From: CAYXLI01 sp964464925
Lineage (GTDB): Bacteria > Acidobacteriota > Terriglobia > Bryobacterales > Bryobacteraceae
DNA length: 64,000 nucleotides
Direction: 5' to 3'
Assembly (NCBI GenBank): GCA_964464925.1
Contig: CAYXLI010000019.1
Coordinates: 52,631-116,630, forward strand
Of this stretch, positions 27,601 to 35,294 are shown piece after piece; position 1 is the stretch's first letter, and every line of letters starts with the position of its first letter. The notes under the pieces are model-generated. The model made no database searches. It was not told the DNA's origin and saw nothing but the letters and a program-made list of their open reading frames with translations. The position numbers were made by a program, and so were the translations under genes.

Positions 27601-27922
27601 CTGTGAGCTTCACGTCCACGTGGGCGCGCTGACCCAGCGTGATCGCAATATCGGTCAGGTTCGACTTTTGAAATCCGGGTGCCGAGACCTCCAGCCGGTA
27701 GTGGCCGGGCTTAAGCTGGCTGAAGAGAAAGGCTCCCTGGCTGTCCGTTATCGCCGAGAGCTTTACGTTTGTTTCAACGTCAGCAAGGCTTAGGGCAGCG
27801 CCGCCAACGACGCCTCCACTCGGATCGCTCACATTGACGACCAAGTCGCCCGTGATCGTCTGGCCGCAGACGGCCCCTGCAAACAAAACAACGGCGGACA
27901 ACAGCTTCAGGACTGTTTTCAA
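24650..27922 (-). CDS. TonB-dependent receptor, Oar-like, TTG start
   Basis: A 1,090-residue outer-membrane receptor. The start is TTG 27922: GGGAG lies 7 bases upstream and translation then gives a clean signal peptide (KTVLKLLSAVVLFAGAVC). The first ATG in frame (27958) has no ribosome binding site and adds 12 odd residues. A CarboxypepD_reg-like domain (ITGDLVVNVSDPSGGVVGG) is followed by a plug with LPLNGRNVIQLAQISAG and DGIETRNSR, then a beta-barrel that ends in GLRLQF. It is paralogous to the receptor at 9923. It heads the PSD1-DUF1501 operon and is preceded by a good promoter with a palindrome. The ligand is unknown. Confidence 0.9.
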   Translation of the reverse strand: MKTVLKLLSAVVLFAGAVCGQTITGDLVVNVSDPSGGVVGGAALSLADVETNVKLSAITDSQGAFLFSQLKPGHYRLEVSAPGFQKSNLTDIAITLGQRAHVDVKLTVGTVNETVNVSVAAETLLSAESASIGQVIDTRSIVELPLNGRNVIQLAQISAGAAPIGIGTSPATSWTGRSDSTLSIDGGRETNNSFLVDGIETRNSRFGSAGIRPSADAVAEFSVQRATFGAEFGRSSAILNTTIRSGTNALHGALFEFLRNRNLDANDFFANRAGRTKPGFTQNNYGTAVGGPVMLPFYNGKDKTFWFFNYEGFRQRQESTSTGLYPSQAQMAGNLADDSAGTGIFPLSSGFCQANAGSAKCRDVIDPVTKLPFPGNVIPSSRLDPIVQKQLPYQPKPNVTVPVNARTFPTFNTIGFPKTINDWDQYNVRMDHHLTSRDVVYGTFSDSNESLLRPALRPLGGDIFPQSNRLYTVTYTRIVTPGSINEFRFGYNRSITYREAETSNTRNYAKEVFGLKNTSANPFDFGVPGFNPSGFSGVGSLAEAIGATDTNIQFTDNFRWTRGKNNIGFGFTISPKRYDQITDFNGNPAFTFDGRFTGIQGLGLGDMLLGLPFTVNGALGDSSQHMRTVFYSGYIQDDWRVTPNLTLNLGLRYEYSAWPTEQSGKALVFAPDIGAVVLANHGVRSSIVDPDWNNFAPRFGFAYRPAFAKNTVVRGGIGIYYATDNLNELQFEVMGPPFYQSQTLTSDPTKPTLPMADMLPSLSASPNVNPFSFDRRNRTPYLSQWSFGIQHTFKKDYLIEVEYVGSTGQKQAERRNLNSAALDPTGTVPLAVRRPYPQFGNILLAYHGGWSSYNALNTRFEKRFSGGLYFLTSYTWQKSLDLGSSDEFSAIGSSFKVLDKGHSSFDVPQRLVFSYVWELPFGKGKRFGGGGPILDKILGGWQFSGISTFSKGQFQTPGIGVDWLNIGSFNSSRPNIIGDYTAGRSLPDAYINPTAFDYPRNAAGQPVHIPGNAARNSIEQPGLNNWDVGVVKNTRIHERFNIQFRWETFNTWNHTQFGPANLSMTSANVGKITSLMVGPRRTQLGLRLQF

Positions 27923-27981
27923 GGCTTTGCTCCCTCTCCCCCAGCACCGATGCCACACCCCGGAGGTTCAAATCTGCTTGC

Positions 27982-28031
27982 TCACTGCGCTCAGTGAAGT
28001 GATTATCTGCCCTGCCGGTGGTTTTTTGCAA
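27982..28031 (-). promoter_or_regulatory. promoter and palindromic operator of TonB receptor operon
   Basis: On the minus strand TTGCAA (28031-28026), an 18-base spacer and GATAAT (28007-28002) form a good sigma70-type promoter. The perfect inverted repeat TCACTG-CGCT-CAGTGA (27982-27997) covers the expected transcription start, a typical repressor position. The regulator is not encoded next to it. Confidence 0.6.
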
Positions 28032-28063
28032 CAGCAGAGGCGCGGGCCGGGAGATGGGAGCGA

Positions 28064-29419
28064 TTAAGCGTCGGTCTCGCTCTTTTCGTCCTTAGCGGGA
28101 AGGAGCGAGAGGCCGCTGAATGTGGATGCGCCGAGGAGGCCCGACTTGGCATAGACCAGCAGTTTGTCGCGGCTGTCCGTAATGTCCAGGTTGCGCATGG
28201 TGAGTTGTCCAATGCGGTCCTGCGGAGTGAAAGCTGCATCCTCCACCTTTTCCATGCTGAGCCGTTCGGGCTTGTAGGTAAGATTGGGGCTCGTTGTGTC
28301 GAGGATCGAATAGTCATTACCACGGCGAAGTTCGAGAGTGACCTCGCCAGTGACGGCCCGTGCGACCCAACGCTGCAGTGTTTCGCGGATCATGAGCGAT
28401 TGCGGGTCAAACCAGCGGCCTTCGTACAACAGACGGCCCAGACGGCGGCCCATGTCACGATACTGTTCGATGGTCCCTTCGTTGTGAATGCCGGTGATCA
28501 GGCGCTCATAAGCGATGAACAGCAACGCCATTGCGGGAGCTTCGTAGATGCCGCGGCTCTTGGCTTCGATGATGCGGTTCTCGATCTGGTCGGACATGCC
28601 GAGGCCGTGGCGCCCACCGATGGTGTTCGCCTCGTATACAAGAGCCACCTGATCGCCGAACATATGGCCGTTGAGAGCGACAGGCAAGCCCTCTTCGAAA
28701 CGCACGGTCACAGTCTCGGGCTTGACCGCAACGTCATCTTTCCAGAAAGCAACACCCATAATGGGTTCCACGATACGAATGCCGTTGCTGAGGAACTCCA
28801 GATCCTTCGCCTCATGGGTGGCGCCCCAGATGTTTGAATCCGTCGAGTAGGCCTTATCCTTGCTCATCTTGTAAGGCAAGTTGGCCTTTTGCAGGAGCTC
28901 GGACATCTCCTTGCGGCCGCCGAGTTCGGAGACAAACGACTCATCGAGCCACGGCTTGTAGATTTTGAGGCTCGGGTTCGCCATCAGCCCGTAGCGGTAA
29001 AACCGCTCGATATCATTGCCCTTATAGGTGCTGCCGTCACCCCAGATGTTGACGTCATCTTCCTTCATCGCCCCCACGAGCATAGTGCCTGTGACGGCGC
29101 GCCCGATGGGCGTGGTGTTAAAGTACGGCACGCCGGCGGTGGTGATATGGAAAGCGCCGCATTGTAGAGCCGCCAGGCCCTCGCGTACAAGTTGTTCGCG
29201 GCAATCAATCAGGCGGGCCTTCCCGGCACCGTAAATGAGAGCACGGCGCGGGATGTCCTCGTAATCGGGCTCATCCGGCTGGCCGAGATTTGCCGTATAG
29301 CAATACGGGACCGCGCCCTTCTGGCGCATCCAATGGATAGCGGCGCTGGTGTCCAGTCCGCCCGAAAACGCAATACCGACTTTCTCACCGACAGGGAGCG
29401 ACTGCAGGATGTTGGGCAT
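28064..29419 (-). CDS. argG: argininosuccinate synthase
   Basis: Joins citrulline and aspartate with ATP in arginine biosynthesis. The 451 residues match the longer E. coli-type enzyme (about 447) rather than the ~400-residue type. The PP-loop FSGGLDTSAAIHWM is at residue 18; later motifs include NIWGDGSTYKGNDIERFYRY and HEAKDLEFLSNGI, TIGGRHGLGMSDQIENRIIE. It follows the BtuF-like gene by 8 bases, so it is probably cotranscribed, though no functional link is evident. The C-terminus is slightly extended and charged (AKDEKSETDA). No other arginine gene is in the window. Confidence 0.97.
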   Translation of the reverse strand: MPNILQSLPVGEKVGIAFSGGLDTSAAIHWMRQKGAVPYCYTANLGQPDEPDYEDIPRRALIYGAGKARLIDCREQLVREGLAALQCGAFHITTAGVPYFNTTPIGRAVTGTMLVGAMKEDDVNIWGDGSTYKGNDIERFYRYGLMANPSLKIYKPWLDESFVSELGGRKEMSELLQKANLPYKMSKDKAYSTDSNIWGATHEAKDLEFLSNGIRIVEPIMGVAFWKDDVAVKPETVTVRFEEGLPVALNGHMFGDQVALVYEANTIGGRHGLGMSDQIENRIIEAKSRGIYEAPAMALLFIAYERLITGIHNEGTIEQYRDMGRRLGRLLYEGRWFDPQSLMIRETLQRWVARAVTGEVTLELRRGNDYSILDTTSPNLTYKPERLSMEKVEDAAFTPQDRIGQLTMRNLDITDSRDKLLVYAKSGLLGASTFSGLSLLPAKDEKSETDA

Positions 29420-29427
29420 GGAAACTA

Positions 29428-30306
29428 CTATTTTCGCAGATCGGCTCTTTCCTTCGACCGCGAGAGGTCCGGATCGAGCGCCTCGTGCGGTTCCAGGCCC
29501 GGCAGCGGCTCACAACCCGCAACTCGCGCCAGGACGGCGTGGATCTGACGGACGCCTTCCGTCAGCGCGGCGGGGCCTGGCTGGAGAATGTAGGTCGATT
29601 TGATCTCGTATATGTGACCTGATCGAACTGCCTCGGTCGCTTCCCACCCTTCTCGCGCGCGAATCCGCGGCTTGCTGACTTTTCGGCCGCACCAGGACGC
29701 GAGGATAACGGCAGGATTCGCGGCAACGACGGCTTCGGGCGCGACGATCCGTTGCTGTGCGTTGTGATGCTGGCGCAGGTGCGGGAAAGCCGGCTCGCCG
29801 CCTGCGATTTCAATCAATTCCTCCACCCAGCGGATGCCGCTGATCAACGGGTCCATCCACTCCTCGAAGAATACACGGGGGCGGCTTGGAAACCGGCGCG
29901 CCGATTCCGCGATACGGTCCAGATCGTCTTGAAGCCGTGCAACCAGGGTGCGGCCGGCTCCTTCGGCGTCCACGATCCGGGCGAGCATCCACATCATGTC
30001 GAAAATTTCCTCGACCGAACGCTGGTTGAAGACGAGGACGTTCACGCCGGCTTGAATCAGGTCATGAGCGATGTTGGCTTGCAGGTCGGAGAATCCGAGC
30101 ACCAGGTCGGGACGTAGCTCGAGAATCTTTTCGATCTTGGCGGAGGTGAATGCAGAGACTATCGGCTTCTCTTTGCGAGCCTCTTTGGGCCGGTAAGTGA
30201 AGCCCGAGATTCCGACGATGCGGTCCTGTTCGCCGAGCAGGTACAACGTCTCGGTGGTCTCTTCGGTGAGGCAGATGATGCGCCGGGGGCCGCTGGAGAG
30301 TTTCAT
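29428..30306 (-). CDS. BtuF-like periplasmic-binding-protein fold, no signal peptide
   Basis: A 292-residue protein of the class III binding-protein fold seen in BtuF and iron-siderophore binding proteins: RIICLTEETTETLYLLGEQD at the N-terminus, VSAFTSAKIEKILELRPDLV, then a long helix and the C-terminal lobe with NPAVILASWCGRK and ILQPGPAALTEG. ATG 30306 gives a start with no signal peptide and no transmembrane segment, so it would be cytoplasmic; the frame extends to 30381 but into the archaemetzincin gene. Cytoplasmic proteins of this kind exist and are annotated as cobalamin-binding. No permease or ATPase genes are adjacent. The ligand is not established. Confidence 0.8.
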   Translation of the reverse strand: MKLSSGPRRIICLTEETTETLYLLGEQDRIVGISGFTYRPKEARKEKPIVSAFTSAKIEKILELRPDLVLGFSDLQANIAHDLIQAGVNVLVFNQRSVEEIFDMMWMLARIVDAEGAGRTLVARLQDDLDRIAESARRFPSRPRVFFEEWMDPLISGIRWVEELIEIAGGEPAFPHLRQHHNAQQRIVAPEAVVAANPAVILASWCGRKVSKPRIRAREGWEATEAVRSGHIYEIKSTYILQPGPAALTEGVRQIHAVLARVAGCEPLPGLEPHEALDPDLSRSKERADLRK

Positions 30307-30338
30307 TTTGAACCATTCAATCAGTGAGCAGAGTAATT

Positions 30339-30854
30339 TTAGCTCTGAACCGGCTGCATCTTTGCCCTGCACTGCGCGCAAAACCAGGCGCTTTTGATAT
30401 CAATCGCCTCAACCGAGTGACTCGAAGCCATCACACAGTCCCACTGATGACAATGCCGCAATCCATACGCATGCCCGAGTTCATGCACAGCCTCCTTCAG
30501 CACCCGTTCGCGGAGACGAATCGGATCCGGAGGAAGGCCGTAGGTCTCCTCACGCAGGCGGTAGGTGGAAACCACGGCCGCCGGACCGCCAAGCTGAGCT
30601 TCACCGAATACGAAGGTAAGAACCGGAACAAAGAGATCCACGTGCGTGATGCCGAGTACGCGATCGCTGTTGCCGGCTCGAAGAGCAAGCGACTCCAGCA
30701 ACAGCGTGGAGTAATACTGACCGCGCTTCTCGCTCCAGGCGAACTGCGGGTCGAGGGTTTCTTCATCCACGGTTGCGGGCATGGGAAGGTGCGCCATCAG
30801 CTCGGCGAGTAGAGGGGACGCGGGACGAACTCCTATGCCGATCAGCCGGATCAC
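30339..30854 (-). CDS. amzA: archaemetzincin-family zinc metallopeptidase
   Basis: A 171-residue predicted zinc peptidase. The complete family signature is present: HELGHAYGLRHC at residues 124-135 (two histidines and a glutamate of the active site, third ligand H134), then C140, the methionine turn VM at 141-142, and the second zinc knuckle CAQC at 159-162. Archaemetzincins occur across Archaea and scattered bacteria and vertebrates; physiological substrates are unknown. It starts at GTG 30854, whose last bases overlap the stop of the sigma-54 activator gene (GTGA), implying coupling. No signal peptide. Identification by motif is strong. Confidence 0.93.
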   Translation of the reverse strand: MIRLIGIGVRPASPLLAELMAHLPMPATVDEETLDPQFAWSEKRGQYYSTLLLESLALRAGNSDRVLGITHVDLFVPVLTFVFGEAQLGGPAAVVSTYRLREETYGLPPDPIRLRERVLKEAVHELGHAYGLRHCHQWDCVMASSHSVEAIDIKSAWFCAQCRAKMQPVQS

Positions 30855-32188
30855 GCTGTTTTATACCGTTTCAGCTTGGCGTAGAGTGTAGTGCGGTCAA
30901 TGCCGAGGATACGCGCGGCCTTCGACATGTTGCCCTCGCACTCATCCACCATACGCTCGATATGAGCGCGTTCCACCTCCTCCAGCGATCGTCCGCAGCT
31001 TATAGTCTCCATCTTCATCCCCAGCGCGAAATGTTGCGGGCCGATCTCGCCGTTGCGGCCGACTACCAGCGCGCGCTCGACTGCGTTTTCGAGTTCTCTC
31101 ACGTTGCCAGGCCAGTCGTGTGAAACAAGCAACTGCATCGCCGCGTCGGAGATCTTCGGGACTGACCGGTTGGTGGACTCGCAAATCTTTCGCAAGAAAT
31201 GCTGCACCAGCAGCGGGATGTCCTCGCGACGCTCCCGGAGCGGCGGGAGGTTGATGGTGAAAACATGCAACCGGTAATAAAGGTCCGGGCGGAACGTGCC
31301 GCCCTTCACCAAGTCTTCCAAACGCTTGTTCGTGGCGGCCACACAACGGAAATCAACCTTTACGGGCTGAGTGCCGCCGACGCGCACCACCTCTTTCTCC
31401 TGCAGCACCCGCAGCAGATCGGTCTGAGTACGAAGGCTGATTTCGGCAATTTCATCGAGGAAGACGGTGCCTCCATCCGCAACTTCGAATTTGCCCTTGC
31501 GGCGGAATTGGGCACCGGGGAAAGCGCCCTTTTCGTGGCCGAAGAGCTCGCTTTCGAGGAGTGTATCCGTGAGTGCGCCACAGTGAATCACCACCATGGG
31601 CATGTGCTTCCGCGGACTGTTGGCGTGGATCATGCGCGCCACCACTTCTTTGCCGGTGCCGCTCTCGCCCGTGATTAAAACAGAGGTGTCCGTTGGAGCA
31701 ACCATCACCACCTTCTCGATGACGTGGCGGATCGCGGTGCTACAGCCTACCAGTTCGTTCTGCATGACGAATTCCTGCAGGTTCTCCCGCAGGCGTTCGA
31801 CTTCGCGTTTCGCGGCCCGGTGCTCTAATGCCTTGCCGATGATGTGGAGAAGCTCGTCCGGGTCGATGGGTTTCACAACGTAGTCCCAGGCTCCTTGCTT
31901 CAGGGTCTGCACCGCGGTTTCGACCGACGCATAGTCGGTCATGACGACCACCAGCATGTCCGGATCGACCTGCCGCAGCTTCTCCTGCAGTTGCATGCCG
32001 TCCATACCCGGCATTCGGATGTCGAGGAGCGCGAGATCATAGTCGCCGGGCTCAAGTCCCTCGAGCGCGGCCTTCGCACCGGAAGCGGATTTCACTTTGT
32101 ATCCCTCGTCCTCGAAGAGACGGCTCAAGGAATCGCGGACGACAGCCTCGTCATCGACGATCAGGATTCTGTGTTCAACTGACGCCAT
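30851..32188 (-). CDS. sigma-54-dependent response regulator, NtrC type, with GAFPGA
   Basis: A 445-residue regulator. Receiver: D56 in LLDIRMPGMDG is the phosphorylation site, T84 and K106 complete the switch. AAA+ domain: Walker A GESGTGKE (174-181), Walker B VFLDEI (242-247). The sigma-54 contact loop reads GAFPGA (residues 221-226; CCC for the usual threonine) instead of GAFTGA. A C-terminal Fis-type helix-turn-helix (NMSKAARILGIDRTTLYAKL) binds DNA. ATG 32188 gives the usual receiver start; the frame runs to 32269. No histidine kinase is adjacent, so its partner is unknown. It is coupled to the archaemetzincin gene downstream. Whether it can activate sigma-54 is in doubt. Confidence 0.93.
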   Translation of the reverse strand: MASVEHRILIVDDEAVVRDSLSRLFEDEGYKVKSASGAKAALEGLEPGDYDLALLDIRMPGMDGMQLQEKLRQVDPDMLVVVMTDYASVETAVQTLKQGAWDYVVKPIDPDELLHIIGKALEHRAAKREVERLRENLQEFVMQNELVGCSTAIRHVIEKVVMVAPTDTSVLITGESGTGKEVVARMIHANSPRKHMPMVVIHCGALTDTLLESELFGHEKGAFPGAQFRRKGKFEVADGGTVFLDEIAEISLRTQTDLLRVLQEKEVVRVGGTQPVKVDFRCVAATNKRLEDLVKGGTFRPDLYYRLHVFTINLPPLRERREDIPLLVQHFLRKICESTNRSVPKISDAAMQLLVSHDWPGNVRELENAVERALVVGRNGEIGPQHFALGMKMETISCGRSLEEVERAHIERMVDECEGNMSKAARILGIDRTTLYAKLKRYKTA

Positions 32189-32498
32189 GTGTAGCTTCTT
32201 CCTCCGTAGCCGCCGCTGGGCCGGTGAGCCAAGTCCTTCCTTTGCAAATTGCTTACCGATGTGCCTCAACGGGTCAGGCCGTCCGCAGCACTCGCGCCCC
32301 TATTTCGGCTGTAAGCCACACAACGATTCGTCGGCATCGAGTGCCAAGGCGTCGGCCGGCACGGTAGAGCGATAGAAGGTTCTGAAAGGGATGCGCGCCG
32401 GAGCGTGGGGTTTTTCCACCAACAGCCGTGGGTTTTTGCCCTCAGATAGCGCGTAATCAATCAGCGCGAAGATTACGAAAATAGGTCGGCTTTCATGG
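32189..32498. other. 310-base gap upstream of regulator gene
   Basis: No gene is supported. A minus-strand frame across it (32590-32300) overlaps the next gene and lacks a plausible start. GGAGGA lies 14 bases before the regulator ATG, a rather long gap. No clear sigma70 or sigma-54 promoter was found. Confidence 0.4.
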
Positions 32499-33104
32499 CT
32501 ACCCGGCGGGATCGAGATCCTCTTCGAGAGGTTCCTCCTCCACTTCCGGGGTTTCCTCTTCGTTTCCGCGCTTTTGCGATTCGAACCCATTTGCGGTGGG
32601 AAGCGGAGCGAACAGGCAGTCCCGTAAGGCTTTATCGAATGCCGCCATGGGATTCAAAGGGTGCACGGGTTCCGGCGGCTCGGCTGGCGGGCGGCCGGAT
32701 TGGAGCTTCCGGAGCTGGTCGATCGCTTTGTGCCAAGCCTTCTCGATGGCCGTCCGGTAGCGGCGGAGCTTGTCGAGTTCGGCTGAGATGGCGAGGAAGT
32801 CTTCTGCGGCCTGATCGAAGAGATCGGCTTCGACACGGTCAGCTCTACGCAGCCGCCATGCGTTATTTGCAATTTCATGGACCAGCTCGTCTTCGAGTGC
32901 CGACTGAGGGGCAAAATCTGCTCTGAGCGTTTCGAGAAGCTGGTCGTAGCCGGCCTGGCTTTCCGATTTCAGGACGACTCGGCGACCGGTGAGTCCGTGG
33001 GTTGTGTGATTGGCGGAGCTACACCGCTTGCCCGTTTCGGTTCGAGGGCCCGTGGAGAACTGTGCGTTGTCGCGATTGGCCCGGATCTGATTTTCGCTTG
33101 TCAC
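32499..33104 (-). CDS. Acidobacterial hypothetical protein, STGPRT family
   Basis: A 201-residue protein of a family that I have seen repeatedly in Acidobacteria and Planctomycetes, of unknown function. The N-terminal block NRDNAQFSTGPRTETGKRCS and SSANHTTHGLTGR is followed by a helical segment (ALEDELVHEIANNAWRLRRA) and a proline-rich, acidic C-terminus (EEETPEVEEEPLEED). GTG 33104 is the start: AGGAAGGA lies 10 bases upstream. The longer frame to 33281 carries unrelated residues. The helical middle could bind a partner or nucleic acid; that is a guess. It is divergent from the exported pair that follows. Confidence 0.75.
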   Translation of the reverse strand: MTSENQIRANRDNAQFSTGPRTETGKRCSSANHTTHGLTGRRVVLKSESQAGYDQLLETLRADFAPQSALEDELVHEIANNAWRLRRADRVEADLFDQAAEDFLAISAELDKLRRYRTAIEKAWHKAIDQLRKLQSGRPPAEPPEPVHPLNPMAAFDKALRDCLFAPLPTANGFESQKRGNEEETPEVEEEPLEEDLDPAG

Positions 33105-33280
33105 TTGATGGAGATCCTTCCTGATTCGAGCGTGGCTCACCCGGGCGGAGTTAAAGCACTTTATGATGACAAGCCGCTGAAATGCGGGAAGATCGAGGCG
33201 ACGAGCCTTTGTGACCGCCGTGTGTCCTGTTTTGGCACTCCAGCACGCTTCGGATAGTAGGAACAGGGCAGGACATAACA
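33105..33280. other. 176-base divergent gap
   Basis: Holds the ribosome binding sites of both flanking genes and presumably both promoters. TTTTGGCAC at about 33232 recalls a sigma-54 -24 box, but no GC pair follows at the correct distance. Nothing else is recognised. Confidence 0.4.
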
Positions 33281-33736
33281 ATGGAAATCACAGGGCCAGA
33301 CGAATACAAAGCGAACCCGTTAGAGGAAATTACCGTCACTGTTCGAGCGGTGAATGTGCCGTTCAATGTCAAATTCGGCAAGCATTCGAGCGGCATTGCG
33401 TGGACTGTAGTGAAGCCAGCAAGCGCGGCAGATCCCGAGGAGATCCGGAAATTCACGCTGGGAGCCAACGATGACAATTTCGAAATTCGCTACGACTTCG
33501 GTCCGACACCGCCGGACGGCGCTCATTACGAGCGCACCGTTTCCGGGGGAGGGACAACCGACGGACCCTTCGATGTGAAGCCTCTGCCGGGCATTCGGAC
33601 CGTAATACTCCGGTATTCGTTCGACGTGGCGAAGGCGGCGACGGCAGCGGGAGGCGGATTCGACCTTGCCCCAGCCAAAGGCGGCCCCTCGCGCCAGAAA
33701 GATGGGCACAGACCACCGAAGGACGGCGGTCGCTAA
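33281..33736 (+). CDS. unknown protein, first of exported pair
   Basis: I do not recognise this 151-residue protein. It begins MEITGPDEYKANPLEEITVT, has alternating polar/hydrophobic stretches compatible with a beta-sandwich, and ends with a low-complexity lysine/glycine/proline tail. No signal peptide or metal motif is visible. AGGA lies 9 bases before ATG 33281. The second gene of the pair starts 17 bases downstream, so they are likely cotranscribed. No function can be assigned. Confidence 0.65.
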   Translation: MEITGPDEYKANPLEEITVTVRAVNVPFNVKFGKHSSGIAWTVVKPASAADPEEIRKFTLGANDDNFEIRYDFGPTPPDGAHYERTVSGGGTTDGPFDVKPLPGIRTVILRYSFDVAKAATAAGGGFDLAPAKGGPSRQKDGHRPPKDGGR

Positions 33737-33753
33737 TCACGGGAGGCTATGGA

Positions 33754-35283
33754 ATGCGAACTGGTATAGCTCTGTTCATTCTGCTGTTCCCTTGGTCCGT
33801 ATTCGCACAGGAGAAGCCGTGCGACGAGATTCTCGGCGGCCGTGCAAAACAGCTTGCGGATTCCAAGCAGAAATTAGCTAGCGCTGGTGATGCGGAGCGA
33901 GACGATCAACGGAAACAACTCCGCCTTGACATAAACGAAGCGATTGCTTCGGCGGAAGCAATTAGCGCTTGTACAGTCAAGCCGGAGTTGGAAGGAAAGA
34001 TCCGCCTGTTGATCGAAAAGGCGCGGGTGGATAAGCAGGTAGGTGCCGGATCTTCGTCCAGTGGATCGACCTCGGCTGTATCCGGCGGGAGCATTCCCGC
34101 ATTGCTGGGGCTTGCGCTCGAGTCCGGAGGCATTACCAAGACGGTGAGCGGCAACTCCGTGACGTATCGATCGAACCCGGCGAAGCTGATCTCCGCGATT
34201 GCGAAGCAGTACGGGCAGGAGATCCCGCCCAGCGACCCCGGTTATCTTGCGCTGAACCGGATCGGCGTGGGTGTGACCTTCAACACGGGAACCAGCGGCA
34301 CAGCATCCTCCAGTTCCGGAACGGATCTTTTTGCCAAGTTCCGGCAGGTATCGGAGGTCTCCGCGCGGGCGGAGATCATCAACCATCGCGATCTTTTCTC
34401 GCAGTCAGCGTTCGAGGCGTTGCGGAAAATGAGGGGCAAGCCACCGTCGGAACAGTTCATGGATGCTGCGAGGGTCCTGTTTGACCAGTTAGACAAGAAG
34501 CCATGGTATCGAGAGAAAAAAGACCAGCGGATTAATGAGATTGTCGACGGTACGGCAAACACCGCGGATGCGATTGAGCAACTGCTGGCCTCGTACTTTG
34601 AGGATTTACGATCGGCGCTGAAAGACGACGCGGCGTTTCGGGCAGCATTGAACAACTTCGTCGCCAAGTGGTCAGACTTCAAGAAGGAACAGGATGAGAC
34701 CTATGCACGAATCGCAAAATCCCAGATCCTGACCTTCGAGTATGCATTGTCCCGTCCGGCGCAGGTGCAGGCCCAGGCAACGGGCAGCACATCCACTGCG
34801 GCGCCGGCTTCCGCGAGCGCCTCGACGGTTACCTCACCGGATATTCACGTAGCGCGCCTGATCTATGCGAATCGATTTATCGGAGACAGCGAATTCACGC
34901 TGAATGCGTCCGCCGGGTTGTTCGGACGAACGCTTCCGACGATGCGCGGAGCGTGGCGGGACGCGCAGTTCAGCGGCAAGCTGGACATTCCGCTGCCGGA
35001 ACTCCCGCAGGTGGGCAAGAGCACGCTGACGTTCAGCGGGCTTTTTATGCACCTGCACCAGAAGCCGCTCGGGTTCGACCTGAAGGTGAATGACGTGAAG
35101 ATCAATCAGCCGGGCAACCTGGGGTTGTTTCAGGCCAAGTACTCGATTCCGCTGGGCGATTCGGGCGTGAGCGTTCCGATTTCGTTGACGGTCTCGAACC
35201 GTACTGAGTTGATTAAGGAGAAGGACGTTCGAGGCAATATCGGAATGACCTTCGATCTGGACAAGCTGTTCGCAAAGAGATGA
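33754..35283 (+). CDS. unknown exported protein, second of pair
   Basis: An unrecognised 509-residue protein with a clear signal peptide (MRTGIALFILLFPWSVFAQE). After an N-terminal helical region (about 20-95) comes a Ser/Gly-rich linker, a middle part with LISAIAKQYGQEIPP, a helical block (DQLDKKPWYREKKDQRINEI), an Ala/Ser/Thr linker near 345-365, and a C-terminal ~150 residues of alternating strands (SGKLDIPLPELPQVGKSTL, PLGFDLKVNDVKINQPGN). The tail looks compatible with an outer-membrane beta-barrel, but this is inference. It follows its partner gene by 17 bases. No homologous family comes to mind. Confidence 0.68.
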   Translation: MRTGIALFILLFPWSVFAQEKPCDEILGGRAKQLADSKQKLASAGDAERDDQRKQLRLDINEAIASAEAISACTVKPELEGKIRLLIEKARVDKQVGAGSSSSGSTSAVSGGSIPALLGLALESGGITKTVSGNSVTYRSNPAKLISAIAKQYGQEIPPSDPGYLALNRIGVGVTFNTGTSGTASSSSGTDLFAKFRQVSEVSARAEIINHRDLFSQSAFEALRKMRGKPPSEQFMDAARVLFDQLDKKPWYREKKDQRINEIVDGTANTADAIEQLLASYFEDLRSALKDDAAFRAALNNFVAKWSDFKKEQDETYARIAKSQILTFEYALSRPAQVQAQATGSTSTAAPASASASTVTSPDIHVARLIYANRFIGDSEFTLNASAGLFGRTLPTMRGAWRDAQFSGKLDIPLPELPQVGKSTLTFSGLFMHLHQKPLGFDLKVNDVKINQPGNLGLFQAKYSIPLGDSGVSVPISLTVSNRTELIKEKDVRGNIGMTFDLDKLFAKR

Positions 35284-35294
35284 TCTCTGCGTTG

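Noticed and set aside
32300..32590. 96-residue minus-strand frame ending after the STGPRT-family gene
   Set aside because: It starts inside that gene and has no ribosome binding site; it could be a frameshift tail but there is no evidence.
33225..33260. Possible sigma-54 promoter (TTTTGGCAC) upstream of the unknown pair
   Set aside because: The downstream GC pair is one base off from the strict spacing and no TTGC-like -12 element is present.
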